Shown: positions 55,504 through 63,100 of the stretch, one piece after another
Numbering within the stretch: the first letter of the stretch is position 1
How the letters are laid out: each line of letters opens with the position of its first letter
Origin: Palsa-504 sp963818225
GTDB taxonomy: Bacteria > Actinomycetota > Actinomycetes > Streptosporangiales > Streptosporangiaceae
NCBI GenBank assembly: GCA_963818225.1
Contig: CAWFRO010000006.1
Location: 434,001 to 498,000, forward strand
Direction: 5' to 3'
DNA: 64,000 bases
Notes under the pieces: model-generated
Databases searched by the model: none
What the model saw: only the letters and a program-made list of their open reading frames with translations
What the model was told of the DNA's origin: nothing
Position numbers and translations under genes: made by a program

Positions 55504-56154
55504 CTAGCTCGCTGCGGCCAGCCGGCCCGCGAAGGCCCGCGCCGCCGCGGCCGGGTCGTCGGCTTCGGTGATGGCCCGGACGACGACCACCCGGGTCGCC
55601 CCTGCGGCGAGCACCTCCTCGAGCCGGTCCAGGCTGATCCCGCCGATCGCGAACCAGGGCCGGCCGGGCGCCGACCGTGCCACGTGACCCAGCAGGCTGA
55701 GGCCCGCCGCCGGGCGGCCCGGCTTGGTCGGCGTCGCCCAGACCGGCCCGGCGCAGAAGTAGTCCACGCCGGGCGCAGCGGCGGCCGCGTCGGCCTGAGC
55801 CGGGCTGTGGCTGCTGCGCCCGATCAGCGGCCCGGGCCCCAGGATGTGCCGCGCGGTGGGTACCGGCAGGTCGTCCTGGCCCAGGTGCAGGACGTCGGCA
55901 CCCGCCGCGAACGCGACGTCCGCCCGGTCGTTCACCGCCAGCAGGCGGCCGTGGCGCCGGCAGGCGTCGGCGAACATCTCGAGCAGCCCGAGCTCCTCGC
56001 GCGCCTCCAGGCCCTTCTCCCGCAGCTGGACGATGTCCACGCCGGCGCCGAGCACGGCGTCCAGGAACGGCACCAGGTCACCACGAGAGCGCCGGGAGTC
56101 GGTACACAGGTAGAGCCGCGCGGCGGCCAGCTGCTTCCGCAGGTCAGTACTCAC
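55504..56154 (-). CDS. thiE: Thiamine-phosphate synthase
   Basis: 216 residues from the GTG at 56154; longer frames upstream overlap the antisense of the riboswitch and are rejected. ThiE joins the thiazole and HMP-pyrophosphate to thiamine phosphate. Motifs: RLYLCTDS, GAGVDIVQLREKG, LLAVNDRADVAFAAGADVLH, LGQDDLPV, PLIGRSSHS, GPVWATPTKPGRPA, FAIGGI and ATRVVVVRAI, all typical. It is transcribed away from the riboswitch-controlled thiO operon, so it seems not to share that switch. Confidence 0.93.
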   Translation of the reverse strand: MSTDLRKQLAAARLYLCTDSRRSRGDLVPFLDAVLGAGVDIVQLREKGLEAREELGLLEMFADACRRHGRLLAVNDRADVAFAAGADVLHLGQDDLPVPTARHILGPGPLIGRSSHSPAQADAAAAAPGVDYFCAGPVWATPTKPGRPAAGLSLLGHVARSAPGRPWFAIGGISLDRLEEVLAAGATRVVVVRAITEADDPAAAARAFAGRLAAAS

Positions 56155-56240
56155 GCTGCCATGGTGCCATGGCGTGCGCCGGGCGCCGAACATGCCCGTC
56201 CGCCAGGTGTTATAGGCTGAAACAGCCGGGAAACAACCTG

Positions 56241-56326
56241 GCCACGGGAGCCCAGCCGGGCTGAGAGGGAGGCTCCGCCTCCGACCGTCGAACCTGATCC
56301 GGGTAATGCCGGCGAAGGGAGTGTCC
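56241..56326 (+). ncRNA. TPP riboswitch (THI element)
   Basis: The aptamer core is complete: CTGAGA at 56261-56266 (pyrimidine-binding side), AACCTGATCCGGGTAATGCC (56291-56310, pyrophosphate-binding side), GGCGAAGGGAGTG to close. P1 can pair CAC (56243-56245) with GTG (56321-56323); P3 is formed by AGGGAGGC/GCCTCC. The conserved 3' GGGAG lies 7 bases before the TTG at 56327. Binding of thiamine pyrophosphate should therefore hide the ribosome site and first codons of thiO, giving translational feedback. No separate terminator hairpin is seen. Confidence 0.93.
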
Positions 56327-57478
56327 TTGGCCGAGATCGCCGACGTCGTCGTCGCGGGCGGCGGCGTCATCGGAACCGCGATCGCCTGGCGGGCCGCGGC
56401 GGCCGGGCTTGATGTCGTGGTCGTCGATCCCGGGCAGCGGGACGGGGCGTCGCTGGTGGCCGCCGGCATGCTCGCGCCCGCCTCGGAGGCCCTGTTCGGC
56501 GAGGGCGCGCTGCTGCGGCTCAATCTGCTCGCGGTCGGCCGCTTCGGCTCGTTTGCGGCCGACCTGGAGGCCGCTTCCGGCCGTGAGGTCGGGCTGCGCC
56601 GCGAAGGGACGCTCGCCGTGGCCTACGACCCCGGGGACTACGCGGCGCTGCTCCGCCTGACCGCCTTCCGGCGGTCAGTGGGCCTGGACGCCGAAGAACT
56701 GGACAGCCGGGCGTGCCGCGACATGGAGCCCTTCCTCACCCCCGACGTGCACGGCGGCGTGCTCTTCGCGGGCGACTGGTCCGTCGACAACCGCCGCTAC
56801 GTCGCCGCCCTGCGGGAAGCGGCGCGCCTGGCGAAGGTCCGCTTCGTGCGGGATCGCGTGCTGGAGGTCCGGGCCAGCGACGGGCGGGCCGGCGGTGTCC
56901 GGCTCGCGGGCGGCGAGGACATCGACTCGGCCCAGGTTGTGCTGTCCGCCGGCTGCTGGTCCGGCGAGATCGGCGGGCTGCCGGACCCGCTGCGGACCGT
57001 GGTCCGGCCCGTCAAGGGCCAGCTGCTGCGGCTGCGGCACCCGGCTGGCCTGACGCCCGTGCTCAGCCACACGATCCGGTCCATCGTCCGGGGCACGGAC
57101 GTCTACCTGGTCCCGCGAGCCGACGGCGAGCTGATCGTGGGCGCCACTTCGGAGGAACGCGGGGCAGACCGGACGGTGACCGCGGGTGCCGTGCACGACC
57201 TGCTGCACGACGCGATGAGCGTGCTGCCGGTGACCAGCGAGCTGATCCTGGCTGAGACCTGCGCCGGCCTGCGCCCGGGCACGCCGGACAACGGCCCGGT
57301 CGTGGGCCGCTGCGGCCCGGACGGGCTGCTGCTGGCCAGCGGGCATTACCGCAACGGGATCCTGATGTCGCCGGTGACCGCGGACGCGGTCACGGCTCTC
57401 CTGGCCGGCCAGCCGCCCGCTCCCGAATGGGCGCCGTTTACGCCGCAGCGGTTCACCGGGGAGGATCGGTCACCGTGA
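56327..57478 (+). CDS. thiO: Glycine oxidase ThiO
   Basis: 383 residues from the TTG at 56327; GTG at 56321 is the alternative but lies inside P1 and directly against the GGGAG. FAD-dependent oxidase making dehydroglycine for thiazole synthesis. The dinucleotide motif is VVAGGGVIGTAIAWRAAAAG; GMLAPASEALFGEG, NRRYVAALREAA, VVRPVKGQLLRLR and the C-terminal TCAGLRPGTPDNGP, GHYRNGILM are family landmarks. First gene of the riboswitch operon, overlapping thiS by four bases. Confidence 0.93.
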   Translation: MAEIADVVVAGGGVIGTAIAWRAAAAGLDVVVVDPGQRDGASLVAAGMLAPASEALFGEGALLRLNLLAVGRFGSFAADLEAASGREVGLRREGTLAVAYDPGDYAALLRLTAFRRSVGLDAEELDSRACRDMEPFLTPDVHGGVLFAGDWSVDNRRYVAALREAARLAKVRFVRDRVLEVRASDGRAGGVRLAGGEDIDSAQVVLSAGCWSGEIGGLPDPLRTVVRPVKGQLLRLRHPAGLTPVLSHTIRSIVRGTDVYLVPRADGELIVGATSEERGADRTVTAGAVHDLLHDAMSVLPVTSELILAETCAGLRPGTPDNGPVVGRCGPDGLLLASGHYRNGILMSPVTADAVTALLAGQPPAPEWAPFTPQRFTGEDRSP

Positions 57479-57681
57479 GCGTCCAGGTCAGACTGAACGG
57501 CGAGCCGCGCGAGCTGCCCGACGGCGCGACCCTGGCCGAGGCCGTCGCCGAGCTGACCACTCTGGCCAGCGGCGTCGCCGCCGCGGTCAACGGCGACGTG
57601 CTGGCGCGTGGTTCCTGGGCCGCCACGCTGCTGCGCGACGGCGACCAGGTTGAGATCGTCACGGCCGTGCAAGGAGGGTGA
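57475..57681 (+). CDS. thiS: Sulfur carrier protein ThiS
   Basis: 68 residues from the GTG that overlaps the thiO stop (GTGA). Ubiquitin-like fold: VQVRLNGEPRELPDG, TLAEAVAELT, GVAAAVNGDVLARG, LLRDGDQVEIVTAVQGG. It ends in GG, which is thiocarboxylated and donates sulfur to ThiG. The thiF/moeB-type activating enzyme is not in the window. Confidence 0.93.
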   Translation: MSVQVRLNGEPRELPDGATLAEAVAELTTLASGVAAAVNGDVLARGSWAATLLRDGDQVEIVTAVQGG

Positions 57682-57682
57682 G

Positions 57683-58507
57683 ATGAAAGATTCCGATGTA
57701 CTGAGCCAGCCGGTCCCGTGGACTCCGGCGGAGCCCTGGGTGCTGGCCGGCCGGGACCTGGCCTCGCGGCTCATCCTCGGCACCGGGGGAGTGCAGAGCC
57801 TGGACGTGCTGCGCCGGGTGCTCGACGCCTCCGGCACCGCGCTGGCCACCGTGGCCATGCGGCGCGTCGCGCCCGCCGGGAACGGGGCGGGCACCCTGCT
57901 CGGCACGCTGGCGCAGTCCGGGGTCAGCATCCTGCCGAACACCGCCGGATGTCACACCGCCAGTGAGGCGATGCTCGTGGCCCGGCTCGGGCGGGAGGCG
58001 CTGGGCACCGACTGGGTCAAGCTAGAAGTGGTGGCCGATGATCACACCCTGCTGCCCGACCCAGTTGAGCTGCTCGATGCGGCCCGGATGCTCGTCGCCG
58101 ACGGGTTCGTGGTGCTCCCGTACACCAACGACGACCCGGTCCTGGCCCGGCACCTCGAACGGGCCGGGTGCGCGGCCGTGATGCCGCTCGGCGCTCCGAT
58201 CGGCTCCGGCCTCGGCGTGCGCAACCCGCACAACATCGCGATGATCGTGGAGCAGGCAGGCGTCCCGGTCATCCTCGACGCCGGGATCGGGACGGCCAGC
58301 GACGCGGCCTTCGCGATGGAGCTCGGCTGCGACGCCGTCCTCATCGCCTCGGCCATCACCCGCGCCGCCGAGCCCGAGCGCATGGCCGTCGCGATGCGGC
58401 TGGCGGTGGCGGCCGGGTACTCCGCCCGCTCCGCCGGGCGCATCCCCCGCCGGTGGCACGCCCAGGCGTCCAGTCCCGTGGCCGGGCGCCCGGAGCTACC
58501 GGTATGA
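57683..58507 (+). CDS. thiG: Thiazole synthase ThiG
   Basis: 274 residues from the ATG at 57683 with AAGGAGG eight bases upstream. It condenses deoxyxylulose phosphate, dehydroglycine and sulfur from ThiS. Landmarks: ASRLILGTGG, MRRVAP, ILPNTAGCHTASEA, WVKLEVVADD (Schiff-base Lys), LPYTNDDPVLARHLE, AVMPLGAPIGSGLG, PVILDAGIGTASDAA and GCDAVLIASAI. One base separates it from the thiS stop; the stop overlaps thiD. Confidence 0.95.
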   Translation: MKDSDVLSQPVPWTPAEPWVLAGRDLASRLILGTGGVQSLDVLRRVLDASGTALATVAMRRVAPAGNGAGTLLGTLAQSGVSILPNTAGCHTASEAMLVARLGREALGTDWVKLEVVADDHTLLPDPVELLDAARMLVADGFVVLPYTNDDPVLARHLERAGCAAVMPLGAPIGSGLGVRNPHNIAMIVEQAGVPVILDAGIGTASDAAFAMELGCDAVLIASAITRAAEPERMAVAMRLAVAAGYSARSAGRIPRRWHAQASSPVAGRPELPV

Positions 58508-59292
58508 CGCGCGTCCCGCGGGTGCTGACCATCGCCTCGTCCGATTCGGGCGGCGGCGCGGGCATCCAGGCGGACCTCAAGGCGTTCGCCCGCTGCGGAG
58601 CGCACGGCATGTCGGCGATCGTCGCGCTTACCGCGCAGAACACCGTGGGCGTCACCGCCATCCAGGAGCTGCCGCCGGCCTTCGTGCGAGCGCAGATCGA
58701 CGCTGTGCTCGACGACATCGGGGCCGACGCGGCCAAGACCGGCATGCTGTTCTCCGCGCCGCTGATCGAGACCGTGGCCGATGCGCTGGCGTCGCGGGAC
58801 CTGCCGCTGGTGGTGGATCCGGTGATGGTGGCCAGCTCCGGCGCCCGGCTATTGCTGCCCGATGCGGTGGAAACCCTGACCAGGCGGCTGTTCCCGCTGG
58901 CCACAGTCGTGACGCCTAATCTTCCCGAGGCCCAGGCGCTCACCGGGATGCTCACCGAGGACCGCATGGCGCTCGCCGAAGGCCTGGTCAAGATGGGCGC
59001 ACCCGCTGCGCTGGTCACCGGCGGCCACGGCGCCGAGCCCGTCGATCACCTCTTCGACGGCACACGGCATCTGGCCATCCCGGTCGCCCGGTGCCCGGTC
59101 GCCGCGACCCACGGCGCCGGGTGCACGCACTCCGCGGCGCTCGCGGCCGGGCTGGCGGCGGGCCTGCCCCTGGCCGACGCGGCCCGGCAGGCCGCCGCGG
59201 TGGCCGGCGACGCGGTGGCCCACGGCCTGTCCGAACTGGGCGGCGGCGACGGCCCGGTGCACGTCCTGCACGATCTCGCCGCCCTCCCCTGA
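58504..59292 (+). CDS. thiD: Hydroxymethylpyrimidine/phosphomethylpyrimidine kinase
   Basis: 262 residues from the ATG overlapping the thiG stop (ATGA). Ribokinase-fold kinase phosphorylating HMP and HMP-P. Motifs: IASSDSGGGAGIQADLKAF, ALTAQNTVGV, KTGMLFS, LVVDPVMVASSGARLL, VVTPNLPEA, LVTGGHG and THGAGCTHSAALAAGLAAG with the catalytic Cys/anion hole. Last gene of the operon; thiC is not present here. Confidence 0.94.
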   Translation: MTRVPRVLTIASSDSGGGAGIQADLKAFARCGAHGMSAIVALTAQNTVGVTAIQELPPAFVRAQIDAVLDDIGADAAKTGMLFSAPLIETVADALASRDLPLVVDPVMVASSGARLLLPDAVETLTRRLFPLATVVTPNLPEAQALTGMLTEDRMALAEGLVKMGAPAALVTGGHGAEPVDHLFDGTRHLAIPVARCPVAATHGAGCTHSAALAAGLAAGLPLADAARQAAAVAGDAVAHGLSELGGGDGPVHVLHDLAALP

Positions 59293-59496
59293 ACCGTTCC
59301 CACCCGCTCTGGCCGCCGGTCACGCATGGCCAGGGCCGATGGCGCCGCACCGGGCTGGGCCAGCGCCTGCCGGCGACGCCCAGGCAGACAGGCTTGTCGC
59401 AATTGCCCCAGGATTAGCACCTGCCGCACCTGCCGCACCTGCCGCGAGCGGACGGTCCCCTGCGGGGCCTCGGCGAGCAGCTCCTCAGGACGCCAA

Positions 59497-59552
59497 GCCG
59501 GCTCAATGGTCCAACGAGCCGGTCATAGCCGGCCCAATGGTCCATCGAGCCG
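59497..59552. repeat. Two-copy 31-base-period direct repeat
   Basis: 59497-59521 and 59528-59552 share 23 of 25 bases around GCCGG-TCAATGGTCCA-CGAGCCG. Confidence 0.75.
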
Positions 59553-59729
59553 CCTGGCGCCGATCTTGGTGGGTCTCAGATGCGACGAAGCCGGCCCCGA
59601 AGGCGATGCCTGGCCGGATTGAGACCCGTCCCAAGCCGCCGGGAACTCCACCACCCCGGGCCTCAAGAGCAGCGTCCTGAGGCGCAAGCACCGTCAGCTC
59701 CCGGCGACACGCCCGACTGCCCTCTCCCG

Positions 59730-59849
59730 CACGTCCGCACTTCCGCACATCTACACGTCCGCACCCCGGCACATTCACACGTCCGCACCCCCGCACATCC
59801 ACACGTCCGGGCGTCGGCACATTCACACGTCCGCACCCCGGCACCCGGC
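59730..59849. repeat. Five 24-base tandem repeats
   Basis: Units begin CACGTCCGCAC at 59730, 59754, 59778, 59802 and 59826, each exactly 24 bases, with the pattern CACGTCCGCACCCCGGCACA plus 4 bases. The fourth unit is the most diverged. Twenty-four bases keep the reading frame, so all frames stay open. It lies upstream of the small gene's promoter. Confidence 0.9.
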
Positions 59850-59862
59850 ACGTCAGCACGAT

Positions 59863-59904
59863 TCGAGATATATCTTGACCTATCATAAATCGAGATATAT
59901 CTTG
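59863..59904. promoter_or_regulatory. Twin TCGAGATATATCTTG operator with overlapping promoter
   Basis: TCGAGATATATCTTG occurs at 59863-59877 and 59890-59904 (27-base period); each contains the palindrome AGATATATCT. TTGACC at 59875-59880 is a good -35 element and the second copy supplies an AT-rich -10 region. This type of ATAT-rich palindrome in a high-GC genome is typical of PadR/TetR-like repressor sites. No such regulator is encoded next to it. Confidence 0.6.
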
Positions 59905-59945
59905 TTGCTTAACCTACGCGACCGATGACATTAGGAGCCGTCATT

Positions 59946-60197
59946 ATGCATCCGGAGATCGCGAAGACCCTGACCGAGCAGCGACGCGGAGAACTGACCG
60001 GGTGCGCGGCCGGGAGCAGGCGAGGCTCGTCCGCGCGGCCCAGCTGGCTGAGCCGCCATCTGCCGCGCTGGCACGTCACCTGGTCCAGGACCGTCCTGCC
60101 GGCCGCCGCAGATCGGGCCATCGCCGGAGGCGGCTACTCCGACCGCCGCGGCCAGCGCGGATCGTCCCTGGTCATCATCATCTCGGCTTACCGCTGA
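59946..60197 (+). CDS. Small protein behind twin operator, possible frameshift
   Basis: 83 residues from the ATG at 59946, preceded by TTAGGAG. The start MHPEIAKTLTEQRRGELT matches a class of short, helical actinobacterial proteins that continue with an Arg/Glu/Ala-rich helix. In this frame the continuation is irregular, but the next frame reads REQARLVRAAQLAE from about 60000, as expected for the class. A one-base loss near 59999 is therefore likely. Function unknown. Confidence 0.5.
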   Translation: MHPEIAKTLTEQRRGELTGCAAGSRRGSSARPSWLSRHLPRWHVTWSRTVLPAAADRAIAGGGYSDRRGQRGSSLVIIISAYR

Positions 60198-60373
60198 GCG
60201 CTGCGCGCCAGGCCCCGGGGCCGCCGGGCTCGCTGCCCCCCGCCGCCTGCCACGGGAACGGCTTCCGCGGGGTAGTTTCGGCGCCCGGTCGCGGGGATAA
60301 TGTGGTAATACGTCCGAAGTGCGAAGACCCAGGGCGGATGCCCGAGCGGCGGGGTGGGGGAGCGAGATGTGTT
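60198..60373. other. Spacer upstream of LacI regulator
   Basis: 176 bases. It contains GGATAATGTGGTAATACG near 60296-60313, an AT-rich patch that could be the promoter of the LacI gene, and GGTGGGGGAGCGAG as its ribosome site region. No gene. Confidence 0.4.
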
Positions 60374-61504
60374 ATGCCTGACCGTCCGGCCACCCTGCGC
60401 GACGTGGCGGCGGCGGCCCGGGTCCACCCGGCTACCGCGTCCCGTGCGCTCAACCCGGAAACCCGGATCCTGGTCAGCGAGGGCACCGCGCGCCGGGTGA
60501 GCGCAGCCGCTGCCGAACTCGGCTACCGGCCCAACCCTGTCGCGCGCAGCTTGCGGACCCGCCGCTCCTATACGGTCGGCGTGCTGATCCCGGACTTGAA
60601 CAACCCGCTGTTCCCGCCGATCGTCCGCGGCCTGGAAGACCGGCTCGCCGCGGCGGGTTACGTGGCCTTGCTCGGCAACACCGACTCTGACGCCATCCGG
60701 GAGCGGCTGATCTTCGAGCAGATGCGGGCGCGCCGCGTCGACGGCTTCGTGCTCGCCACCGCCACCGTGCATGACCGCCTGCTCGCCGAGGTGGCGGCGG
60801 CCGACCTGCCGGTGGTGCTGATGAACCGGCTCTCACCGGACTACAGCTTTTCCTCGGTCTCGGTGGACAACGAGCAAGGGGCCAGGATGGCCGTCAGCCA
60901 CCTGGCCAAGCTCGGCCACACCCGTATCGCCCACATCGCCGGGCCGCAGGAGGCATCCACCGGCGTGAGCCGCCTGCGCGGCTTCCGGGACAGCATGGCC
61001 GCGCATGGGCTGGGGATCGGCGAGGAGCTGATCGCCTACGCCGACCGGTACACGGTCGAGGAAGGCATCCGCTGTGCCCGCGAGCTGCTGGCCAGGCCAG
61101 GCGGCTTCACCGCGATAGCCGCGGCCAATGACATGCTGGCCGTGGGCTGCTATGCCGCGCTGGACGAAGCCGGCCTGCGGTGCCCCGATGACATCTCGGT
61201 GACCGGCTTCAACGACATGCCGTTCATCGACCGCGTGCGGCCGCCGCTCACCACCGTGCGCTTCCCGCACTACCAGCTGGGCACCGAAGCGGCCCAGCTG
61301 CTGCTCGAGCGGATCGGCCAGCGCGACGTGCCGGTGAAGATCCTCTACCTCGCGCCGGAACTGGTGGTCCGGGGATCAGCCGCGGCGCCCGGTCCGGCTG
61401 CCGCGCGGGCAGGCGGCGAAGACGCGGGCGGGACGGTCCGCCTGAGGCCGGTGCCGCTCAGCCGTGCCGCGTCCCGCCGGGCGGCCGGGGCGGCGCCCGG
61501 GTAG
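60374..61504 (+). CDS. LacI-family transcriptional regulator
   Basis: 376 residues from the ATG at 60374. The HTH is ATLRDVAAAARVHPATASRA with hinge helix NPVARSLRTRRS. The periplasmic-binding-like effector domain follows (VGVLIPDLNNPLFPPIVRGL, MRARRVDGFVLA, VDNEQGARMAVSHLAKLGH, IAAANDMLAVG, ISVTGFND). An additional ~35-residue Ala/Arg-rich tail is present. LacI regulators sense sugars or metabolites; the dehydrogenase downstream is the probable target. Two LacI-like palindromes lie between the genes. Confidence 0.93.
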   Translation: MPDRPATLRDVAAAARVHPATASRALNPETRILVSEGTARRVSAAAAELGYRPNPVARSLRTRRSYTVGVLIPDLNNPLFPPIVRGLEDRLAAAGYVALLGNTDSDAIRERLIFEQMRARRVDGFVLATATVHDRLLAEVAAADLPVVLMNRLSPDYSFSSVSVDNEQGARMAVSHLAKLGHTRIAHIAGPQEASTGVSRLRGFRDSMAAHGLGIGEELIAYADRYTVEEGIRCARELLARPGGFTAIAAANDMLAVGCYAALDEAGLRCPDDISVTGFNDMPFIDRVRPPLTTVRFPHYQLGTEAAQLLLERIGQRDVPVKILYLAPELVVRGSAAAPGPAAARAGGEDAGGTVRLRPVPLSRAASRRAAGAAPG

Positions 61505-61530
61505 GCCGCGGCAGGCGGCATCGCCGGCCG

Positions 61531-61570
61531 CCCGGGCGCGGGCTACCCGGCCCGGGCGCGGGCTACCCGG
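61531..61570. repeat. Perfect 20-base tandem duplication
   Basis: CCCGGGCGCGGGCTACCCGG occurs at 61531-61550 and again at 61551-61570 with no gap, directly before the LacI-like palindrome. It contains CCCGGG/CCCG inverted arms. Confidence 0.9.
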
Positions 61571-61584
61571 GGCAATCGATTGCC
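61571..61584. promoter_or_regulatory. LacI-type palindromic operator candidate GGCAATCGATTGCC
   Basis: A perfect 14-base palindrome with central CG, the standard pattern for LacI-family sites. A second, imperfect site CAAACGATTG lies at 61714-61723, closer to the dehydrogenase start at 61753. Both are between the LacI gene and its probable target. Confidence 0.6.
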
Positions 61585-61713
61585 GGGTCAGCCTGCGAGC
61601 CGGCCCGATGCCCGATGGGCGGGATCCGCGCCGGATGACAGATCATTTGCGGCTGGTAACGGGTCGGCCAGCCCGCATTGACAATCGGCGCGGTGCGGGG
61701 CCAGTCTCAGGCG

Positions 61714-61723
61714 CAAACGATTG
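61714..61723. promoter_or_regulatory. Second LacI-like half-symmetric site CAAACGATTG
   Basis: Ten bases, CAAAC/GATTG, sharing CGATTG with the upstream palindrome at 61571, ~30 bases before the dehydrogenase start. Confidence 0.45.
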
Positions 61724-61752
61724 TGACCAGTGACGGGGAGGGATCTGGCGGC

Positions 61753-62697
61753 ATGGCCGGAAACGAGAACACGCACCGGCTCGGCTGGCTGGGTACCGGG
61801 CGCATGGGCGCCGAGATGGCCAGGCGGCTGCTCCTGGCCGGCTGCGATCTCGCCGTCTATAATCGCTCGCCGGCCAAGGCCGAGCCGCTGGTCCGGCTGG
61901 GCGCCCGGCCCGCGGGTACCGCCGCCGAGCTCGCCGCCACGGACATCGTTTTCGTCACCGTCGGGTCGTCGGATGACCTGATCACCGCGGTGCTCGGCCG
62001 AGACGGGCTGATGTCCGAGGGCCGCGGGGCCGCGCCCCGCGTGCTGGTGGACTGCTCCACTGTGTCGGCTGAGGCCTCGGCTCGGGTCCGGGCGGAGATC
62101 GCCGACCGGGGCACCGCGCTGCTCGCCGCGCCGGTGATGGGCAACCCCAAGGTGGTCCGGGCCGGGAAGATGACGGCGGCCGTCTCCGGGCCGCGGGACG
62201 CGTTCGCCCTGGCCGAGCCGTACCTGGTCATGCTCGGCCGCGGCGTGACCTACGTCGGTGAGGGCGAGGCGGCCAGGACGGTGAAGCTCTGCCATAATCT
62301 CTTCCTCGGCGTGGTGGCGCAGTCGCTGGCCGAGATCACCGTCCTGGCGGAGAAAAGCGGCATCAGCAGGCAGGCCTTCCTCGCCTGCCTGAACCAGAGC
62401 GTGATGGGCTCGCTGTTCACCGGGTACAAGGCGCCTGCGTTCGTGAACCTGGACTTCGAGCCCACCTTCACGGCCGCGCTGCTGCGGAAGGATTTCGATC
62501 TCGGCCTGGCCGCAGCGCGCGAACATGAGGTGCCGATGCCGGTGGCCGCGGCCGTATATCAGCTCATCCAGAGCCTGGTGGGACGCGGCCACGGCGACGA
62601 AGACTTCGCCGCGCTCCTCCAGCAGCAGGCCGAGTCGGCCGGGCTGGCGCTGCGCAGCGAGCAGGCAGATGTGCCCGACGGGCTGGACGCCGAATAG
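61753..62697 (+). CDS. NAD(P)-dependent beta-hydroxyacid dehydrogenase
   Basis: 314 residues from the ATG at 61753. Rossmann motif LGWLGTGRMGAEMARRLLLAG, then VYNRSPAKAEPLVRLGA, DCSTVSAEASARV, APVMGNPKVV (substrate loop) and KLCHNLFLGVVAQSLAEI with the catalytic Lys of the 3-hydroxyisobutyrate dehydrogenase family. It oxidises short beta-hydroxyacids or related semialdehydes. Under likely LacI control. Confidence 0.9.
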   Translation: MAGNENTHRLGWLGTGRMGAEMARRLLLAGCDLAVYNRSPAKAEPLVRLGARPAGTAAELAATDIVFVTVGSSDDLITAVLGRDGLMSEGRGAAPRVLVDCSTVSAEASARVRAEIADRGTALLAAPVMGNPKVVRAGKMTAAVSGPRDAFALAEPYLVMLGRGVTYVGEGEAARTVKLCHNLFLGVVAQSLAEITVLAEKSGISRQAFLACLNQSVMGSLFTGYKAPAFVNLDFEPTFTAALLRKDFDLGLAAAREHEVPMPVAAAVYQLIQSLVGRGHGDEDFAALLQQQAESAGLALRSEQADVPDGLDAE

Positions 62698-62708
62698 CGC
62701 CCGCTAAT

Positions 62709-62755
62709 AGTTAAGCAAATACTTGACTGTCGGCTCGGCGGAGGTAATACTTAAG
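62709..62755. promoter_or_regulatory. ArsR-type operator candidate
   Basis: AGTTAAG-N6-CTTGACT (62709-62728, one mismatch) is followed by TACTTAAG at 62748-62755 and GCTTAAC inside the gene start. Such TTAAG-half-site arrays are the usual self-binding sites of SdpR-like ArsR regulators. Confidence 0.55.
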
Positions 62756-62758
62756 AAT

Positions 62759-63100
62759 GTGCTTAACCAAGATGCCGGCCTGGACCGGGCCTTCCACGCG
62801 CTGGCGGACCCGTCCCGCAGGCTGATCGTCGAGCGACTGGCCCGTGGCCCGGCGTCGGTGAGCGAGCTGGCTCAGCCTCTCGCCATGTCCCTGCCGGCGG
62901 TGATGCAGCACCTGCAGGTCCTGGAAGCCTGCTCGCTGGTCGCCTCGGAGAAGGCCGGCCGGGTCCGCACCTGCCGCATTGAGCCGGAGATGCTCCGGCG
63001 GGTGGAGCAGTGGGTCGCCGGCCAGCGGGCCACCTGGGAACGGCGGCTCGACCGGCTCGGCGGCTACCTGTCCGAAGATCACCTAGGAGAGCAGCGATGA
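62759..63100 (+). CDS. ArsR-family regulator, SdpR-like
   Basis: 113 residues from the GTG at 62759. The winged helix covers LDRAFHALADPSRRLIVERL, SVSELAQPLAMSLPAVMQHL and LVASEKAGRVRTCRIE. The tail ERRLDRLGGYL is typical for ArsR proteins that precede SRPBCC genes. No metal-binding Cys are present. The stop overlaps the next gene (ATGA), so the two are translationally coupled. Confidence 0.92.
   Translation: MLNQDAGLDRAFHALADPSRRLIVERLARGPASVSELAQPLAMSLPAVMQHLQVLEACSLVASEKAGRVRTCRIEPEMLRRVEQWVAGQRATWERRLDRLGGYLSEDHLGEQR

Larger units (their letters stand above)
59293..59945. other. 650-bp repeat-bearing intergenic region
   Basis: No convincing gene. It holds a 25-base direct repeat with two differences (59497-59521 and 59528-59552, core CAATGGTCCA), a five-unit 24-base tandem array (59730-59849) and a twin operator near 59870. 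Open frames on both strands come from the 24-base periodicity. Confidence 0.6.

Noticed and set aside
49433..55507. A 2024-residue open frame on the plus strand opposite the LuxR and GH38 genes
   Set aside because: It is the antisense of two well-recognised genes and translates to Arg/Pro/Gly/Ala-rich sequence without motifs, the usual result of high GC.
55504..56523. Long 339-residue version of ThiE
   Set aside because: The extra N-terminal 123 residues are antisense to the riboswitch and thiO start; the GTG at 56154 gives normal length.
59730..59849. Possible CRISPR array
   Set aside because: Units are directly adjacent 24-mers without unique spacers, and no cas genes are present.
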